DNA of 64,000 nt from CAYVXE01 sp964455375 (GTDB taxonomy: Bacteria > Zhuqueibacterota > Zhuqueibacteria > Oceanimicrobiales > Oceanimicrobiaceae). The DNA lies in assembly GCA_964455375.1 (NCBI GenBank), contig CAYVXE010000011.1:1-64000 (forward strand), in the 5' to 3' direction. Under the pieces are notes generated by a model. That model made no database searches, had not been told where the DNA came from, and saw only the letters and a list, made by a program, of their open reading frames with translations. Position numbers and translations under genes: made by a program. Within the stretch, counting starts at the first letter, position 1; the number at the start of each line of letters is the position of its first letter. Of this stretch, positions 26,483 to 36,248 are shown piece after piece.

Positions 26483-26542
26483 GATAAACTCCTTTCAAGT
26501 TATTAGTTTGAACTATTAGATAACTGATTGCCAGAATAATCA

Positions 26543-26558
26543 CTCAAATAATATGCCA
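26543..26558 (-). promoter_or_regulatory. Sigma-54-like promoter of lipoprotein B
   Basis: The minus strand reads TGGCATATTATTTGAG, with the -24 TGGCAT and -12 TTGA separated exactly as in the other three copies in this window. Predicted 5' leader about 50 bases to the ATG at 26482. Confidence 0.5.
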
Positions 26559-26599
26559 AAATTTAAAAGCTATATTAAAAGAGCCATAATTTCTTATAT

Positions 26600-27014
26600 T
26601 ATAGATAGTTACTGCAGATAACGAACAACATTTATTATCTTAAATTTGCGGAACTGACAAATATTTACCACTCACGGTATTGATAATGGCGTCATATTTA
26701 TTTAATTATTAAGGACTTATAGTTTGTCAAAAATATGAGAGCAAATAGTTAACTTTTTGACGGAATACTTTATTAGTAGACTCTAAAAAATAAATATGTC
26801 TTTGTGGATGAGGAAGAAACTAATTTTGGGGAGAAGGATTCGTTAGGGCAACTTAGGGGTTATGCAGTTAGAAGGTCAATTCGTATTTGTTCATAGACTG
26901 CAATTACTAAAAAAACAAATATCACATACAGGTCATTTGTAGGTATGAGCGTATTTTGCATGGTTGTGGAAAACTTGTCCAGCACCGTATTATTTATAAT
27001 CAACATCCTGTTTC
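26600..27014. other. Gene-free stretch between lipoprotein B and dedA
   Basis: AT-rich upstream sequence of the lipoprotein gene followed by the 3' flank of the DedA gene. I see no convincing frame, RNA or repeat. The open frame that overlaps the DedA gene here is a shadow. Confidence 0.4.
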
Positions 27015-27605
27015 TCAATGGCGCCACACCCTTTTGTAAATTGAAAATGCAATTAAGACGACGACGCAAACCAATGTTATTCCCCCAATATGCCGATATA
27101 TCCGTTGCAAGATAGCTGCCCAATTTCCCCCTAGATAATACCCCAATACCACAAAAGTGGCAGACCAAAGCAACGCTCCGAAGTAAGCGAACAGTGCGAA
27201 CACCGGCAAAGCAAGTTTGACGGAGCCGGCGCCGATTGCGGTCAAGTGGCGCAAGCCGGGCACAAAGTAGCCAATTGTGAGTAGCCATTTCCCACCACGT
27301 CGAAACCACGATTCCATGTTGGAGAGCTTTTTTTCCTGCACATGCAGAAATCCGCCGTATTTGCGGATAAATCGTGACCCGGGATAGCGGCCAATAAAGT
27401 AACTCGTTGTTATACCACAGCAACTACCGAGAAAAGCGGCCGCAATGGTGGCAGCAAAGTTCAAATCTCCTTTACTAACCAAATAACCCGAAAAGGCCAA
27501 CAACGTTTCATCCGGAACAGGTAGCCCTACAATTCCAAAAATTAGCAAGGAAAAAATCGCGACATATCCGTATTGACCAATCCAGCTAAAGACTAAATCA
27601 TGCAT
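27015..27605 (-). CDS. DedA-family membrane protein
   Basis: A 196-residue multi-pass protein of the SNARE-associated/DedA family: FGIVGLPVPDETLLAFSGYLVSKGDLN near the start, then AAFLGSCCGITTSYFIGR and the conserved FVPGLRHLTAIGAGSVKL (with the family G-x-x-R motif), and a final hydrophobic helix before KRVWRH. DedA proteins flip or support turnover of lipid carriers and help maintain proton-motive force. It stands alone. Shine-Dalgarno is weak (AGGA about 13 bases upstream). Confidence 0.9.
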   Translation of the reverse strand: MHDLVFSWIGQYGYVAIFSLLIFGIVGLPVPDETLLAFSGYLVSKGDLNFAATIAAAFLGSCCGITTSYFIGRYPGSRFIRKYGGFLHVQEKKLSNMESWFRRGGKWLLTIGYFVPGLRHLTAIGAGSVKLALPVFALFAYFGALLWSATFVVLGYYLGGNWAAILQRIYRHIGGITLVCVVVLIAFSIYKRVWRH

Positions 27606-27935
27606 GCTTCAATATTTTCCTGAAGACCTCCCGGTTCATTTGAGAACGTTTTCAGATAGTTTTTATTCTTTACCTTGTAAAAATATTTTTTGGGGAGACT
27701 AAATGACCATATAGAGCAATAGAGATAATTGTAAATCAAGAAGCCTATTTGGGTTGAAAATCGGCTAAACTGCGGGCAATTCATCCCTACTTATCCTCCT
27801 CCAGAGTTTTGTTGATCGTTTCTAAGCGTGCGAGCGATGCGCATGCGATGGTTAGAAAACGCATACCACAAAAAATGGACCCGGACAGCATTGTGGGATT
27901 GAATAAATCCCTGTAAATCATTTCTTTGAAAATAG
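27606..27935. other. Gene-free stretch between dedA and a lipoprotein gene
   Basis: About 330 bases, part of it continuing a minus-strand open frame out of phase behind the 27936 gene. I recognise no family in it, no repeat and no RNA. Confidence 0.4.
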
Positions 27936-28667
27936 TCACTTTGGGCTTTTCGTCTTAAAATAATGTTCAAGTAAATCCACCAGATCGAGATCGACTTGAG
28001 CCGCAAAAGCCGCCATGTCAAGATTCTTTTTGGCCGCTGCCTGTTCCATGCCTTCGATCGCAGTGTTCATCACGTCATGTAGTCCCTTTTCTTTTACCTT
28101 GGCTTGAATAGCATCCCAGAAGCCGCGCGCTTCTGTCACGGTATTGGTCATGGCGCCAAAATCAGGGCTTTTCGCATTGGCGAGAACGTTGAGCTTAAAG
28201 CCTGCATAATCCAGGAGCGATACCTCAACGGGAACTATGAGGGTCGTTTTGTCAAGGGATGATATTAACAATCGATATGTTTCTGCCGCATGTAGCGCTA
28301 CAGTCGTGTTATCCGAAGATGCAATCCCTTGCCGAATGGCTTGAAGGTGAGAATCAAAGCTTGCCAGCATCTCGGAAGATAGCGTTTGCTTGATGTTTTT
28401 TACCTGGGAGCGGATTTTGTCATAAGTGGCCTGAATATTGTCCTGGTCTCCTGCCTCCGCAAAATCAATCAGATCTTCAAACGGAGATGCAGCGGCAAGA
28501 AGAGTTTCATTGTGGCCGCTGCTTTGCGGTGCATTCGAACCTGTGGATTCTTGCTGCTGTTGCTGCGACATCTCCGACACACTTTTAGAGCCACAGCTCA
28601 GCATAAATAAACTTGAGAAACTCAAAAAAATGAGCATGACAAAATAGATTTTTGATTGACTTAACAT
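27936..28667 (-). CDS. Unrecognised helical lipoprotein
   Basis: Family not recognised. The 243-residue protein has a signal peptide with lipobox LSC (Cys25), a Ser/Gln-rich linker with a five-Gln run (about 36-55), and then an almost entirely alpha-helical domain (about 60-240) containing paired helices such as DSHLQAIRQGIASSDNTTVALHAAETYRLLISSL. The architecture is like periplasmic four-helix-bundle proteins. AGGAGAG sits 8 bases before the ATG. It is monocistronic by spacing. Confidence 0.65.
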   Translation of the reverse strand: MLSQSKIYFVMLIFLSFSSLFMLSCGSKSVSEMSQQQQQESTGSNAPQSSGHNETLLAAASPFEDLIDFAEAGDQDNIQATYDKIRSQVKNIKQTLSSEMLASFDSHLQAIRQGIASSDNTTVALHAAETYRLLISSLDKTTLIVPVEVSLLDYAGFKLNVLANAKSPDFGAMTNTVTEARGFWDAIQAKVKEKGLHDVMNTAIEGMEQAAAKKNLDMAAFAAQVDLDLVDLLEHYFKTKSPK

Positions 28668-28870
28668 AATACACTCTCCTAATATTAGTAAACAAAAGTA
28701 ACTGTCGCGATTCTTTAGAGAAATGATTCACAAAACACTTGCAGACTGGCATCTCCCGTATCAGAGCTGAAAACCCTGCTTAGAAATTTTCCATGGAAGA
28801 CTGAAAAGCAAAACAGCCAGCACTATCTGCCACTTAGATGATTCAAACCTCTCATGAGTCTCCCAATGCC

Positions 28871-29530
28871 CTATTGGAAGTCAAAAAACGACACATACGC
28901 AACGCCTTCTCCCCAATAAAGTGTGACTTTGTAGGTATAGCACATGTTTATGTTTTCGAAAAGAACGTCAATACCAGAAAATCTTCTCACTCTCAGGTCA
29001 TAAATGCAATTATCTTCCCTGGGAGTAAACGAGATGTAAGCTTCATCACCATCACTCAATACGACAGTCCCAAGAATATTTAAAGACCACAAATCAGTAT
29101 TTGTATCTGAAACATACATTTCATCAAAAGTAAAACCTGTCTGATTCTCAATGATGATATTCTGTTTTAGGTAAGCCGTATTATCTTCAAAATAAAGAGT
29201 GACGTTAAGCAAATGGCACAAATTGAGTTTATTGAATATGATGCTGTCTCCGTTTACCTTTACCGTTTTTAAGTCGTACTCGCAAACATTTTTGCTCTGT
29301 GGAGTAAACGTAAGAACCTCGTGCTCATCCTTTTTGAATACGCCAGTAACCAGGATATTGTTGCTCCATTGCTTGCGGCCAGAGGGTGAAATTTGCACCG
29401 AGACAATATCCACTTTCGTTTTGTTCACAAGTTGAATAATTTTTTTGACGGTGGTTTCCTTTGCAAAAACACCGTTGCCTGCAAATAGTCCCAGGACAAA
29501 AATAGAGATGGAAAGAGTGAAGTGTCGCAT
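28871..29530 (-). CDS. Exported protein made of two homologous repeats
   Basis: Family not recognised. After a signal peptide (about residues 1-23) the 219-residue protein consists of two copies of a beta-rich unit of about 90 residues (about 30-115 and 123-215). Both copies share an N-x-T opening, L-F/I-x-F-T-P, a Cys followed by Y-DL, an F-x-x-[IL]N-[LM]C turn and a closing VTLY strand. The conserved two Cys per repeat suggest a disulfide in each. GGAGG precedes the start. The next gene upstream (toward higher coordinates) is 35 bases away in the same direction, so this may be the last gene of the RND operon. Confidence 0.68.
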   Translation of the reverse strand: MRHFTLSISIFVLGLFAGNGVFAKETTVKKIIQLVNKTKVDIVSVQISPSGRKQWSNNILVTGVFKKDEHEVLTFTPQSKNVCEYDLKTVKVNGDSIIFNKLNLCHLLNVTLYFEDNTAYLKQNIIIENQTGFTFDEMYVSDTNTDLWSLNILGTVVLSDGDEAYISFTPREDNCIYDLRVRRFSGIDVLFENINMCYTYKVTLYWGEGVAYVSFFDFQ

Positions 29531-29565
29531 GCTTTTACCTCCATTTAATTATTATATCGATTTGA

Positions 29566-30432
29566 TTATTTGTGCCGGGAATCATGATTTTGAACCTGCT
29601 GTTTAACGAGCACTGCCTCCATTTTCAGGCCAAAAATAAAATCAACTACATTTGCGGGCTCTCCGTCAATTGGGACTTGAAGAAAAACGCCGGGCTTAAA
29701 TTTCTTCGTAATTAGTTGGCCGCCCAACAAAAAAGAATGGTTCACCCGTTGCCCAAAATTCAGAAAGTCTGATGTAATACTCACAAGTCCTAAGAGTTCC
29801 CCCCAAACCGCAAACTTTTTAGAATGAAAGCCGCCCGATAAGCCGTAATGCGAAAAAAGTTCAACGGTCTGACCGTTTCCTGCGGTAGGAATAAACAATT
29901 GTGGCCCGAGTTCCAACCCCAAAAAAAGTTTACCGCTTTGGAATTTCTGAAGACCATAATTGGCATAGAGCGTTAGTGTATTCGGCAGTGATTTCTGTGG
30001 CTCGTACAAATTGGCAAATAATCCAATAAATGTCGCCCTGGTAATTCTTTCGGATGTGGTTGGCAGAAAAACGCCAAAAGAAAATGTCGAACGAAGGCTC
30101 GAAACAGATTCTGAACGCATCTGCAATCCAAGATATAAATTGCCGGGGCCGCTTTCTACTTCTTTGCCGTTGGAAGTTTTTATGGTGAAGGGTAAACTAG
30201 TCAGAACGTTAATCCGTTCCGAGAGAGGAAAGTTTAGATATACTTCGTAGTCTCCCGCTAACGTTGACAGATTAGCCGGGTAATCGACGCCATATCGGGG
30301 CCGGAGGTATCGTAATCCGGTAGTGACTTCGTTATCCGGATGTTTTTGCATAATAAAGGTTTGGGAATAACAGAGATGAGAATAAAATAAAATGAATGGC
30401 AGAAGAAGTAGTGGTAAATACTTCGGCTTCAT
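29566..30432 (-). CDS. Outer-membrane beta-barrel-like protein in the RND operon
   Basis: This 288-residue protein has a signal peptide (about 1-23) and alternating hydrophobic strands with aromatic ends through its length (LGLELGPQLF, HSFLLGGQL, FIFGLKMEAVLV), as in small outer-membrane barrels; no named family is certain. Its ATG overlaps the stop of the RND pump gene by four bases, so the two are translationally coupled. An extra barrel gene after an RND pump is unusual and may mark a substrate-specific outer membrane partner. Confidence 0.6.
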   Translation of the reverse strand: MKPKYLPLLLLPFILFYSHLCYSQTFIMQKHPDNEVTTGLRYLRPRYGVDYPANLSTLAGDYEVYLNFPLSERINVLTSLPFTIKTSNGKEVESGPGNLYLGLQMRSESVSSLRSTFSFGVFLPTTSERITRATFIGLFANLYEPQKSLPNTLTLYANYGLQKFQSGKLFLGLELGPQLFIPTAGNGQTVELFSHYGLSGGFHSKKFAVWGELLGLVSITSDFLNFGQRVNHSFLLGGQLITKKFKPGVFLQVPIDGEPANVVDFIFGLKMEAVLVKQQVQNHDSRHK

Positions 30433-33400
30433 ATTTTTGTCGCCTTTTTCAGTCTCTGATGAAAAAAAGATTTATAAAATACCGGCAGCATAAACAGCAA
30501 TAAAAGCGCCGAAAACGAAAACCCTCCGATTACCGCTACTGCCAGGGGCTGCTGCATTTGTGCCCCCGCGCCAATTCCGATAGCCAGTGGAGTAAGCGCC
30601 AAAACAGCCGCAAGAGTGGTCATAATGATAGGCCGCATCCGTAGTTTTCCCGCTTCTATCAAAGCGACTTCCAGGGGCTGTCCCTTCTGTCCCAGAAGTT
30701 GAATGTAATGAATAAAAAAAATTGCGTTCTCGGCCACAATCCCGATAATCATGATCATCCCCATCATGGAAGATATGTTTAGAGGAATCCCGGAGACGCG
30801 CAAAAATAAGAAGACACCAAAAAGAGCCAGAATGTCGATAATGAGAATAATCAAGGGGATCTTAAATGACTCGAATTCAAACAGTTGCACGATGAACACC
30901 AGAACAACTGCAATGGCCAAAACAATAAGCAAACCTTTAAACGATTTTTGCTGCTCGCGGTATAGGCCACCGTACTGGATATAGACGCCTTGGGGTAGTT
31001 TGAGGTTTGCGCGAATCTTGGACTTGATTTCCTGCAAAGCGCTTCCCATATCACGGTGACTGAGTCGGGCGGTAACGGCAATCATCTGTTTGAGGTTTTC
31101 CCGGTTTAATTCCGGCTGCCCTTCCTTAATGGAAAGATTGGCGATCGAGGCAAGAGAAATATAATCTCCGGCTGATGTGAGGATGCGAAGGTGCTTTATT
31201 TTATCCAAAGTGGTTCTGCCGCTGGCTGGTAAACGGACTCGAATACCGACCATCATTTGCTTCTCTTGAATCTGCGAGGCCAGAACACCATTGATCGCGA
31301 CTTCCACCTCCCTTTGTACAGCATCGGTGGTTAGGCCAAATATGCCGGCGCGCAGCGGGTCTACTTTGACTAACAGCGATGACCCGGCGATGGTGATGCC
31401 GTCGTAAATATCAACCACGCCGGCAACATCCGTAAGGATCGCAACTGCCTTTTCGGAGATTTGATGAATCTGGTCATAGTTGTCTCCAAAAATTTTGATT
31501 TCTATTGGTTGCGGCACAGCGGTCAAATCTCCGATTAAATCACCCATTAATTGGGCAAACTCAATCTCAATACCCGGAACGCTTCCCAAAACCTTCTTCC
31601 TAACTTCATCAATTATCCGATTAATCCCCCGGCTGCGATGCATCTTTAACCGGACGAGAAAATCACCCATATTTGCTTCGGTCAGCCCGCCGCCCAGTTG
31701 CAGACCAGTGCGTCTGGAATAGCTCACAATTTCCGGTATTTCGGTGAGGATGGCTTCAATTTGCTTGACCACCCGATCTGTTTCTTCTATCGACGTACCG
31801 GCGCTAGTACGATAATCCAGGATAAATGTGCCTTCATCCATTTCGGGCATAAAACCAGTAGGAAGCCCTTTGTAAAGAACATAACTCAACACTATCAGAA
31901 AAAATGAAACAACCCAAACGATATAGCGTCGCCTTAGCAGAAATTTTAGAGCCAGCTCATAAAAATGATTCAGGTACGTAAACAGACGACTGGGACGTTC
32001 CTGTTTCTCTGCGTCCTGCTCGTTGATGAACCGGTGCGATAGGATTGGAATAAAGAAGATCGCCAGTAGCATGGAAACCAGCAGGCTGCTGGCCATGGTT
32101 AGTGAAAGCGATTTAAAAAATGCCCCGGTTACGCCGGTAAGAAATGCCAGGGGGGCGAATACGACAATCGTGCTAAATGAGGACCCCAAAATCGGGCGTA
32201 GAAGCTCTTGCAAAGACGCCTGGACGGCGTCTCGAGCTTTTGATTTGCGCATTGCCAGGTGCCTGATAATGTTTTCGACAACCACAATGGCATCGTCGAT
32301 GATCAACCCTATGGCTGCTGCGATGCCACCGAGCGTCATGATATTCAGGCTCATGCCAAGGGCCGACATAAACAGCATGGTCACGGCAATTGTTAGAGGA
32401 ACATCCAGTGAGGCAATGACGGTAATTTTCCAGTTGCGCAGAAACGCCATCAGGATTGCCACGGCCAGCAGAATACCAACCAAAATGCTGTCGCGCACGT
32501 TCTTCATGCTCTCCACAATCAGTTCCGACTGGTCGTAAAATTTTGACAGCTTGATGTCGGCGGGAATGAGGTCTTTCATCTCCTCCAGGGTCTGGATAAT
32601 CTGAGCATCGATTTGTACTGTATTGCCGCCAGGCTGCTGGTAAATATTGAGAAGTACAGCTTGCTCGCTATTACTGGTCACCCGGACCCATTCCGGGGCT
32701 GTAGTTTCCCGGATAATGGCCACATCGTCCAAAAAAACCGGCATTTGACTTTCAATTTTTATGACCGTATGTCCGATGTCTTCCTTTGAGATATATTGTC
32801 CGTCCACTAGAGTAAGAAAGAGTTTGTACTCCTGTTCAATTTTGCCGACGGCGCCAATAATATTGGCGTTTTCTATTGCCTGTACCAACTCGGTCAAAGA
32901 TAACTTGAACGAGCGCAATCTTTCCGGATTTACAAGCACTTCATATTCTTTGGTACGACCGCCAAGTACGGACACAACCGCCACACCATCAATACTTGTT
33001 AAAGCCGGTCTTAGAGTTAGTTCAGCGAACTGACGGAGTTGAGTTAAACTGCGTGAATGAGAGATAAGGCTATAGCCCAGAATCGGAAAAACAGTCGGAT
33101 TCATTTTTCTCACTTCAAATTCTGTGCCCGGAGGGAGCTGGTTTTTTATTTGGTTAATGGCGTTGTTTACCTGCAATTCCGCCTGCACCATATCGATATT
33201 CCAGTGGAAATTGATGGAAAGCTCTGTGGCACCGCGGCTGGTCGTGGACCGCACGGTCAAAACGTCGGGAATGGAATTTACCGCTTCTTCTAAATTGCGG
33301 GTTACAGTAATCATCATCCGGTCGGCGGGCATTTCACCTGCATTAGCCGAAACAACAATCCGTGGGAAAGCAATATCGGGAAAAAGGGATACCGGCAGCT

Positions 33401-33491
33401 TGAACGCGCCAAACAAACCGGCTAAAGACAGGACCACAACAACAAAAAGTGTGGATTTTGCGTGACTTTCGATTAGTTTGCCAATATTCAT
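30429..33491 (-). CDS. RND-family inner-membrane efflux pump
   Basis: A 1020-residue AcrB/MdtB-like RND permease: N-terminal helix and porter domain (ALFPDIAFPRIVVSANAGEMP region), the proton-relay helix with GLIIDDAIVVVENIIR (paired Asp), a second half starting near residue 520 with MPEMDEGTFILDYRTSAGTS, and a second membrane bundle ending in VAENAIFFIHY, where the second half keeps an Asn/Glu motif. It expels small molecules with the TolC and HlyD products encoded upstream in the same operon. The substrate is unknown; heavy-metal-specific methionine clusters are not obvious. Confidence 0.93.
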   Translation of the reverse strand: MNIGKLIESHAKSTLFVVVVLSLAGLFGAFKLPVSLFPDIAFPRIVVSANAGEMPADRMMITVTRNLEEAVNSIPDVLTVRSTTSRGATELSINFHWNIDMVQAELQVNNAINQIKNQLPPGTEFEVRKMNPTVFPILGYSLISHSRSLTQLRQFAELTLRPALTSIDGVAVVSVLGGRTKEYEVLVNPERLRSFKLSLTELVQAIENANIIGAVGKIEQEYKLFLTLVDGQYISKEDIGHTVIKIESQMPVFLDDVAIIRETTAPEWVRVTSNSEQAVLLNIYQQPGGNTVQIDAQIIQTLEEMKDLIPADIKLSKFYDQSELIVESMKNVRDSILVGILLAVAILMAFLRNWKITVIASLDVPLTIAVTMLFMSALGMSLNIMTLGGIAAAIGLIIDDAIVVVENIIRHLAMRKSKARDAVQASLQELLRPILGSSFSTIVVFAPLAFLTGVTGAFFKSLSLTMASSLLVSMLLAIFFIPILSHRFINEQDAEKQERPSRLFTYLNHFYELALKFLLRRRYIVWVVSFFLIVLSYVLYKGLPTGFMPEMDEGTFILDYRTSAGTSIEETDRVVKQIEAILTEIPEIVSYSRRTGLQLGGGLTEANMGDFLVRLKMHRSRGINRIIDEVRKKVLGSVPGIEIEFAQLMGDLIGDLTAVPQPIEIKIFGDNYDQIHQISEKAVAILTDVAGVVDIYDGITIAGSSLLVKVDPLRAGIFGLTTDAVQREVEVAINGVLASQIQEKQMMVGIRVRLPASGRTTLDKIKHLRILTSAGDYISLASIANLSIKEGQPELNRENLKQMIAVTARLSHRDMGSALQEIKSKIRANLKLPQGVYIQYGGLYREQQKSFKGLLIVLAIAVVLVFIVQLFEFESFKIPLIILIIDILALFGVFLFLRVSGIPLNISSMMGMIMIIGIVAENAIFFIHYIQLLGQKGQPLEVALIEAGKLRMRPIIMTTLAAVLALTPLAIGIGAGAQMQQPLAVAVIGGFSFSALLLLFMLPVFYKSFFHQRLKKATKI

Positions 33492-33539
33492 AGAATGTAA
33501 ATTGTTTCCTTTTTCTTTCGACGACCTAAACAGGATGTT

Positions 33540-34568
33540 CTACTGCGTCACGGTCACCGTCATCCCGTCTTCTAATTCATAATTGCCCTCATAAACCACC
33601 TGCTGGCCCTCGTGAATTCCATCAAGAATCTGAATTTCTCCATCATTCTCAATACCAGTTTTCACCTGAATCTTGCGTGCAACTTTTTTTTCAACAACGA
33701 ACACATATTTACCTTTATCGTCCTTTAAAACCGAAGATCTTGGAACGACCAAAGCACGATCTTCGGTTTTCACAAAAATAAGTCCTACAGCGAACATTCC
33801 GGGCTGCAGCAGGCCGTCCGGATTCTTGACCTCAATCCAAATCCGAACCAGTTGTGTGGCGGGATCAATCTCTTTATTCTTTTGCTCAACAATGCCGGTT
33901 AGTGGTTTTGCATCGGGGAAATTGGGAATATGGATTTCGACTTTCTGTCCGACCATGACTTTGTCAATATCTTCAACTTCAATGCCGACTACGGCGAACA
34001 TTTTTTCCGTATTGACAATCCTTGCAATCGTCAAAGACGGATCCGCAATTTGTCCTACTTTACCGGTTACGCTGCTGACGACACCAGTGATTGATGAGCG
34101 CAGCTCGCTATTCGCAATCGCGAAATCCAAAGTTTTTGATTTCAGGTCTAAGTCGGCTTTGGCAAGATTGTATTCAGTCTGCTTCTGCTCATAATTCACA
34201 CGAGGATAAACGCCTTTTTCATATAGCTTCTTAGCCCGATCGAGATTTACTTTTGCCTGTTGCATGATGATTCTTGCCTTTTCCACTTCGACATCTAACG
34301 CTTTGTCGCGTTGTAACTTAACCAGCAATTGACCTTTCCGGACGCTATCGCCAGGCTTTATCAGAATTTTCTCGATACGCATCGCGGCAACGGCTGATAT
34401 CTTAATGTCCCCCTCTGGTTCAGGTTCCACAATTCCATGCCCGGAGACCGTTTCTGAAATGGATTGGAATTGAGCGGATGTTATCTTGACCGGCGCAACA
34501 GTCTGTGAAAGACAAAGGCCAAATAGTGAAATCAATAATATAAATAAAAAGTATGCTACTTTACCCAT
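33540..34568 (-). CDS. RND periplasmic adaptor (HlyD/MFP family)
   Basis: A 342-residue membrane fusion protein: signal peptide (about 1-22), lipoyl-like half motif AAMRIEKILIKPGDSVRKGQLLVKL, an alpha-hairpin (about 85-150), the second lipoyl half SSITGVVSSVTGKVGQIA, a beta-barrel domain and a membrane-proximal end GQQVVYEGNYELEDG. It couples the RND pump to the TolC channel. Its start overlaps the TolC gene stop by 13 bases, and the pump gene follows after 48 bases. Confidence 0.92.
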   Translation of the reverse strand: MGKVAYFLFILLISLFGLCLSQTVAPVKITSAQFQSISETVSGHGIVEPEPEGDIKISAVAAMRIEKILIKPGDSVRKGQLLVKLQRDKALDVEVEKARIIMQQAKVNLDRAKKLYEKGVYPRVNYEQKQTEYNLAKADLDLKSKTLDFAIANSELRSSITGVVSSVTGKVGQIADPSLTIARIVNTEKMFAVVGIEVEDIDKVMVGQKVEIHIPNFPDAKPLTGIVEQKNKEIDPATQLVRIWIEVKNPDGLLQPGMFAVGLIFVKTEDRALVVPRSSVLKDDKGKYVFVVEKKVARKIQVKTGIENDGEIQILDGIHEGQQVVYEGNYELEDGMTVTVTQ

Positions 34569-35860
34569 GTTAAGTCCTCCTCTAATTTGCCGGCCGTCTG
34601 GAAGAGCCGCGCTTTTGCAATATAAAAATCATACTGAGCCAGCAAATATTGAATATTGCTTTCGGCTAAAAGCTTTTGCGCATTGATGACTTCAAGATTT
34701 GTCACCGTACCCTCCTGATAGCCAAACCTGGCCATTCCCATGGCTTTAGCGGCTTCGGTGCGGCTCTCCTGCATTACCTGCAGTTGTTGCGTCTGAAACA
34801 GGCAGTCCTGGTAGGCATCAATGACCTCCCTGACGACTTTCCTTCGTAACTGCTCAAATCGTATTTGACTTTGCTTGTAGCGGATAGAAGCAATTTGATG
34901 CGTAATCAGTTGTCCCCCCCAATGCCAAAGAGGCATCCTTACATTGAGGAAAATCTGCCATCCGCGGTTCTGAGACCGCAAAGTCATCCCGGTATCCCAA
35001 CCATAAAAGAAGTTGACGTCAACCTGCGGAAGTCGCTGTAACAATGCCGCTCTCTTTTCAGCAGCAAAGCGTATTTTCTCAACCTGATTGAGCAACAGTT
35101 CTGGCCGATTTCTTAGTGCTATTTCCCGATATACGTTTAGGCTGTCAAGGGTGGTGTTTTGATACGGAAAATCATTAATGGAAAGCGGTTCCTCAATCGG
35201 TAGCCCGACTAACTCTTTGAGTAAATTAAGTAAAGAGCGATAATCGTTGCGTGAACGCGCCAGGATGTTTTTCTGTAACAAATATTCTGTGTGCGTTTTT
35301 CTTACGTCAAATTCGCGCACGATCCCACTCTCGAAAAGTTGCTCACTTTGTTCGTAGAGCGCTTCAAATGCCCGGAGGTTTTGCTCAAAAACCTTCATCC
35401 GCCCGCGGGCTTTGAGTACGGAAAAATAGGCCTCCACAACGCGCAAAATGACAGCCTGGTCGAGTCGCCGAGAGGCCAATTTTTGTCTACGTCGCTCGAT
35501 ACCGGTTCCGGATACGCTCAAATATTTCTCCGCACTAAAGATTGTCTGTTGGACGGAAAGCCAGGCCAGTTTTTCGTCAATTGCGTTAGCGGCAATAAAA
35601 TCCGGAACGCCTTTCTGCCCGGAAGCGCCAAAATAGCCGCCATCGACATCCAGTTGAGGAAGCAGTGTCGATACCGCCTGCCGATGGTTAAGGCTTGCAA
35701 TCCGCGCCTCTCCGCTTTGAATTTGAACCTCGGCGTTTTTTTGCAAGGCAAGTTTAAGTAGTTTCGGCAGATCCACTACCTTTTCCTGACCTGAAACTGT
35801 AGCAGGCAGAATCAAACAATGAGCGAGAAACAGACCTACAAGAAACCTAAGGTATTTCAT
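34556..35860 (-). CDS. TolC-family outer-membrane efflux protein
   Basis: This 434-residue protein has a signal peptide (about 1-24) and two outer membrane efflux (OEP) repeats with long coiled-coil helices: LLKLALQKNAEVQIQSGEARIA early, the SRNDYRSLLNLLKELVGLP helix, and the second-half counterparts around YREIALRNRPELLLNQVEKIRFAAEKRAALLQRLPQV. The trimer would span the outer membrane and periplasm. It is the first gene of the TolC-HlyD-RND-barrel operon. Confidence 0.93.
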   Translation of the reverse strand: MKYLRFLVGLFLAHCLILPATVSGQEKVVDLPKLLKLALQKNAEVQIQSGEARIASLNHRQAVSTLLPQLDVDGGYFGASGQKGVPDFIAANAIDEKLAWLSVQQTIFSAEKYLSVSGTGIERRRQKLASRRLDQAVILRVVEAYFSVLKARGRMKVFEQNLRAFEALYEQSEQLFESGIVREFDVRKTHTEYLLQKNILARSRNDYRSLLNLLKELVGLPIEEPLSINDFPYQNTTLDSLNVYREIALRNRPELLLNQVEKIRFAAEKRAALLQRLPQVDVNFFYGWDTGMTLRSQNRGWQIFLNVRMPLWHWGGQLITHQIASIRYKQSQIRFEQLRRKVVREVIDAYQDCLFQTQQLQVMQESRTEAAKAMGMARFGYQEGTVTNLEVINAQKLLAESNIQYLLAQYDFYIAKARLFQTAGKLEEDLTWVK

Positions 35861-35898
35861 TTTTTTATGTCCACTTTTGCAATATTTTCATCAGAGAT

Positions 35899-36012
35899 TT
35901 ATTTGTACAGAGCTTCCAATTCATCCACCCAATCCAGTACGGTGCCCTCCATTTTTTCTGCTACAAAATGAGTTTTTTCATGGACAGAAATCTGAGCCAA
36001 TAATCCTGTGAA
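35899..36012 (-). pseudogene. Short unidentified coding remnant
   Basis: A minus-strand stop-free run of about 38 codons, ending KMEGTVLDWVDELEALYK before TAA at 35899, looks like a real protein C-terminus (amphipathic, balanced composition) but begins after a TAG and has only a TTG or internal ATG as possible start. No family recognised. It may be a small gene or a leftover of one upstream of the TolC operon. Confidence 0.3.
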
Positions 36013-36109
36013 CGGCTATGCAACAACTCAAACTTTCACTATATCCAACCTGAGGATCTGAATTTCTACTTTTGTCAGACAGTTAGCCTTTTTCAATTAT
36101 GACACAATA

Positions 36110-36134
36110 AAAAAGGAAAGTCTTAAAGGCTTTC
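36110..36134 (-). terminator. Rho-independent terminator of the PI-PLC-like gene
   Basis: On the minus strand GGAAAG, a short loop, then CTTTCC is followed by TTTTTTATT. It lies about 115 bases after the stop of the minus-strand phosphodiesterase gene. Nothing else is seen in 36013-36248. Confidence 0.75.
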
Positions 36135-36248
36135 CCTATGAAGAATGTATCTATACAAAACCTAAATAGCTACATAATTTTTTTCTTCCGGTATCCAATT
36201 ATTCTCTAAAAGATCAGTCGCAAGTTCTGCCGCCTTAACATGACCTTT

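Noticed and set aside
26860..27423. A 187-codon frame on the minus strand overlapping dedA
   Set aside because: It is in another frame of the DedA gene, has Arg/Leu/Cys-rich composition and no domain, while the DedA frame has clear motifs.
27791..28021. A 76-codon minus-strand frame behind the lipoprotein gene at 27936
   Set aside because: Half of it overlaps the real gene out of frame and the rest has no known motif or Shine-Dalgarno.
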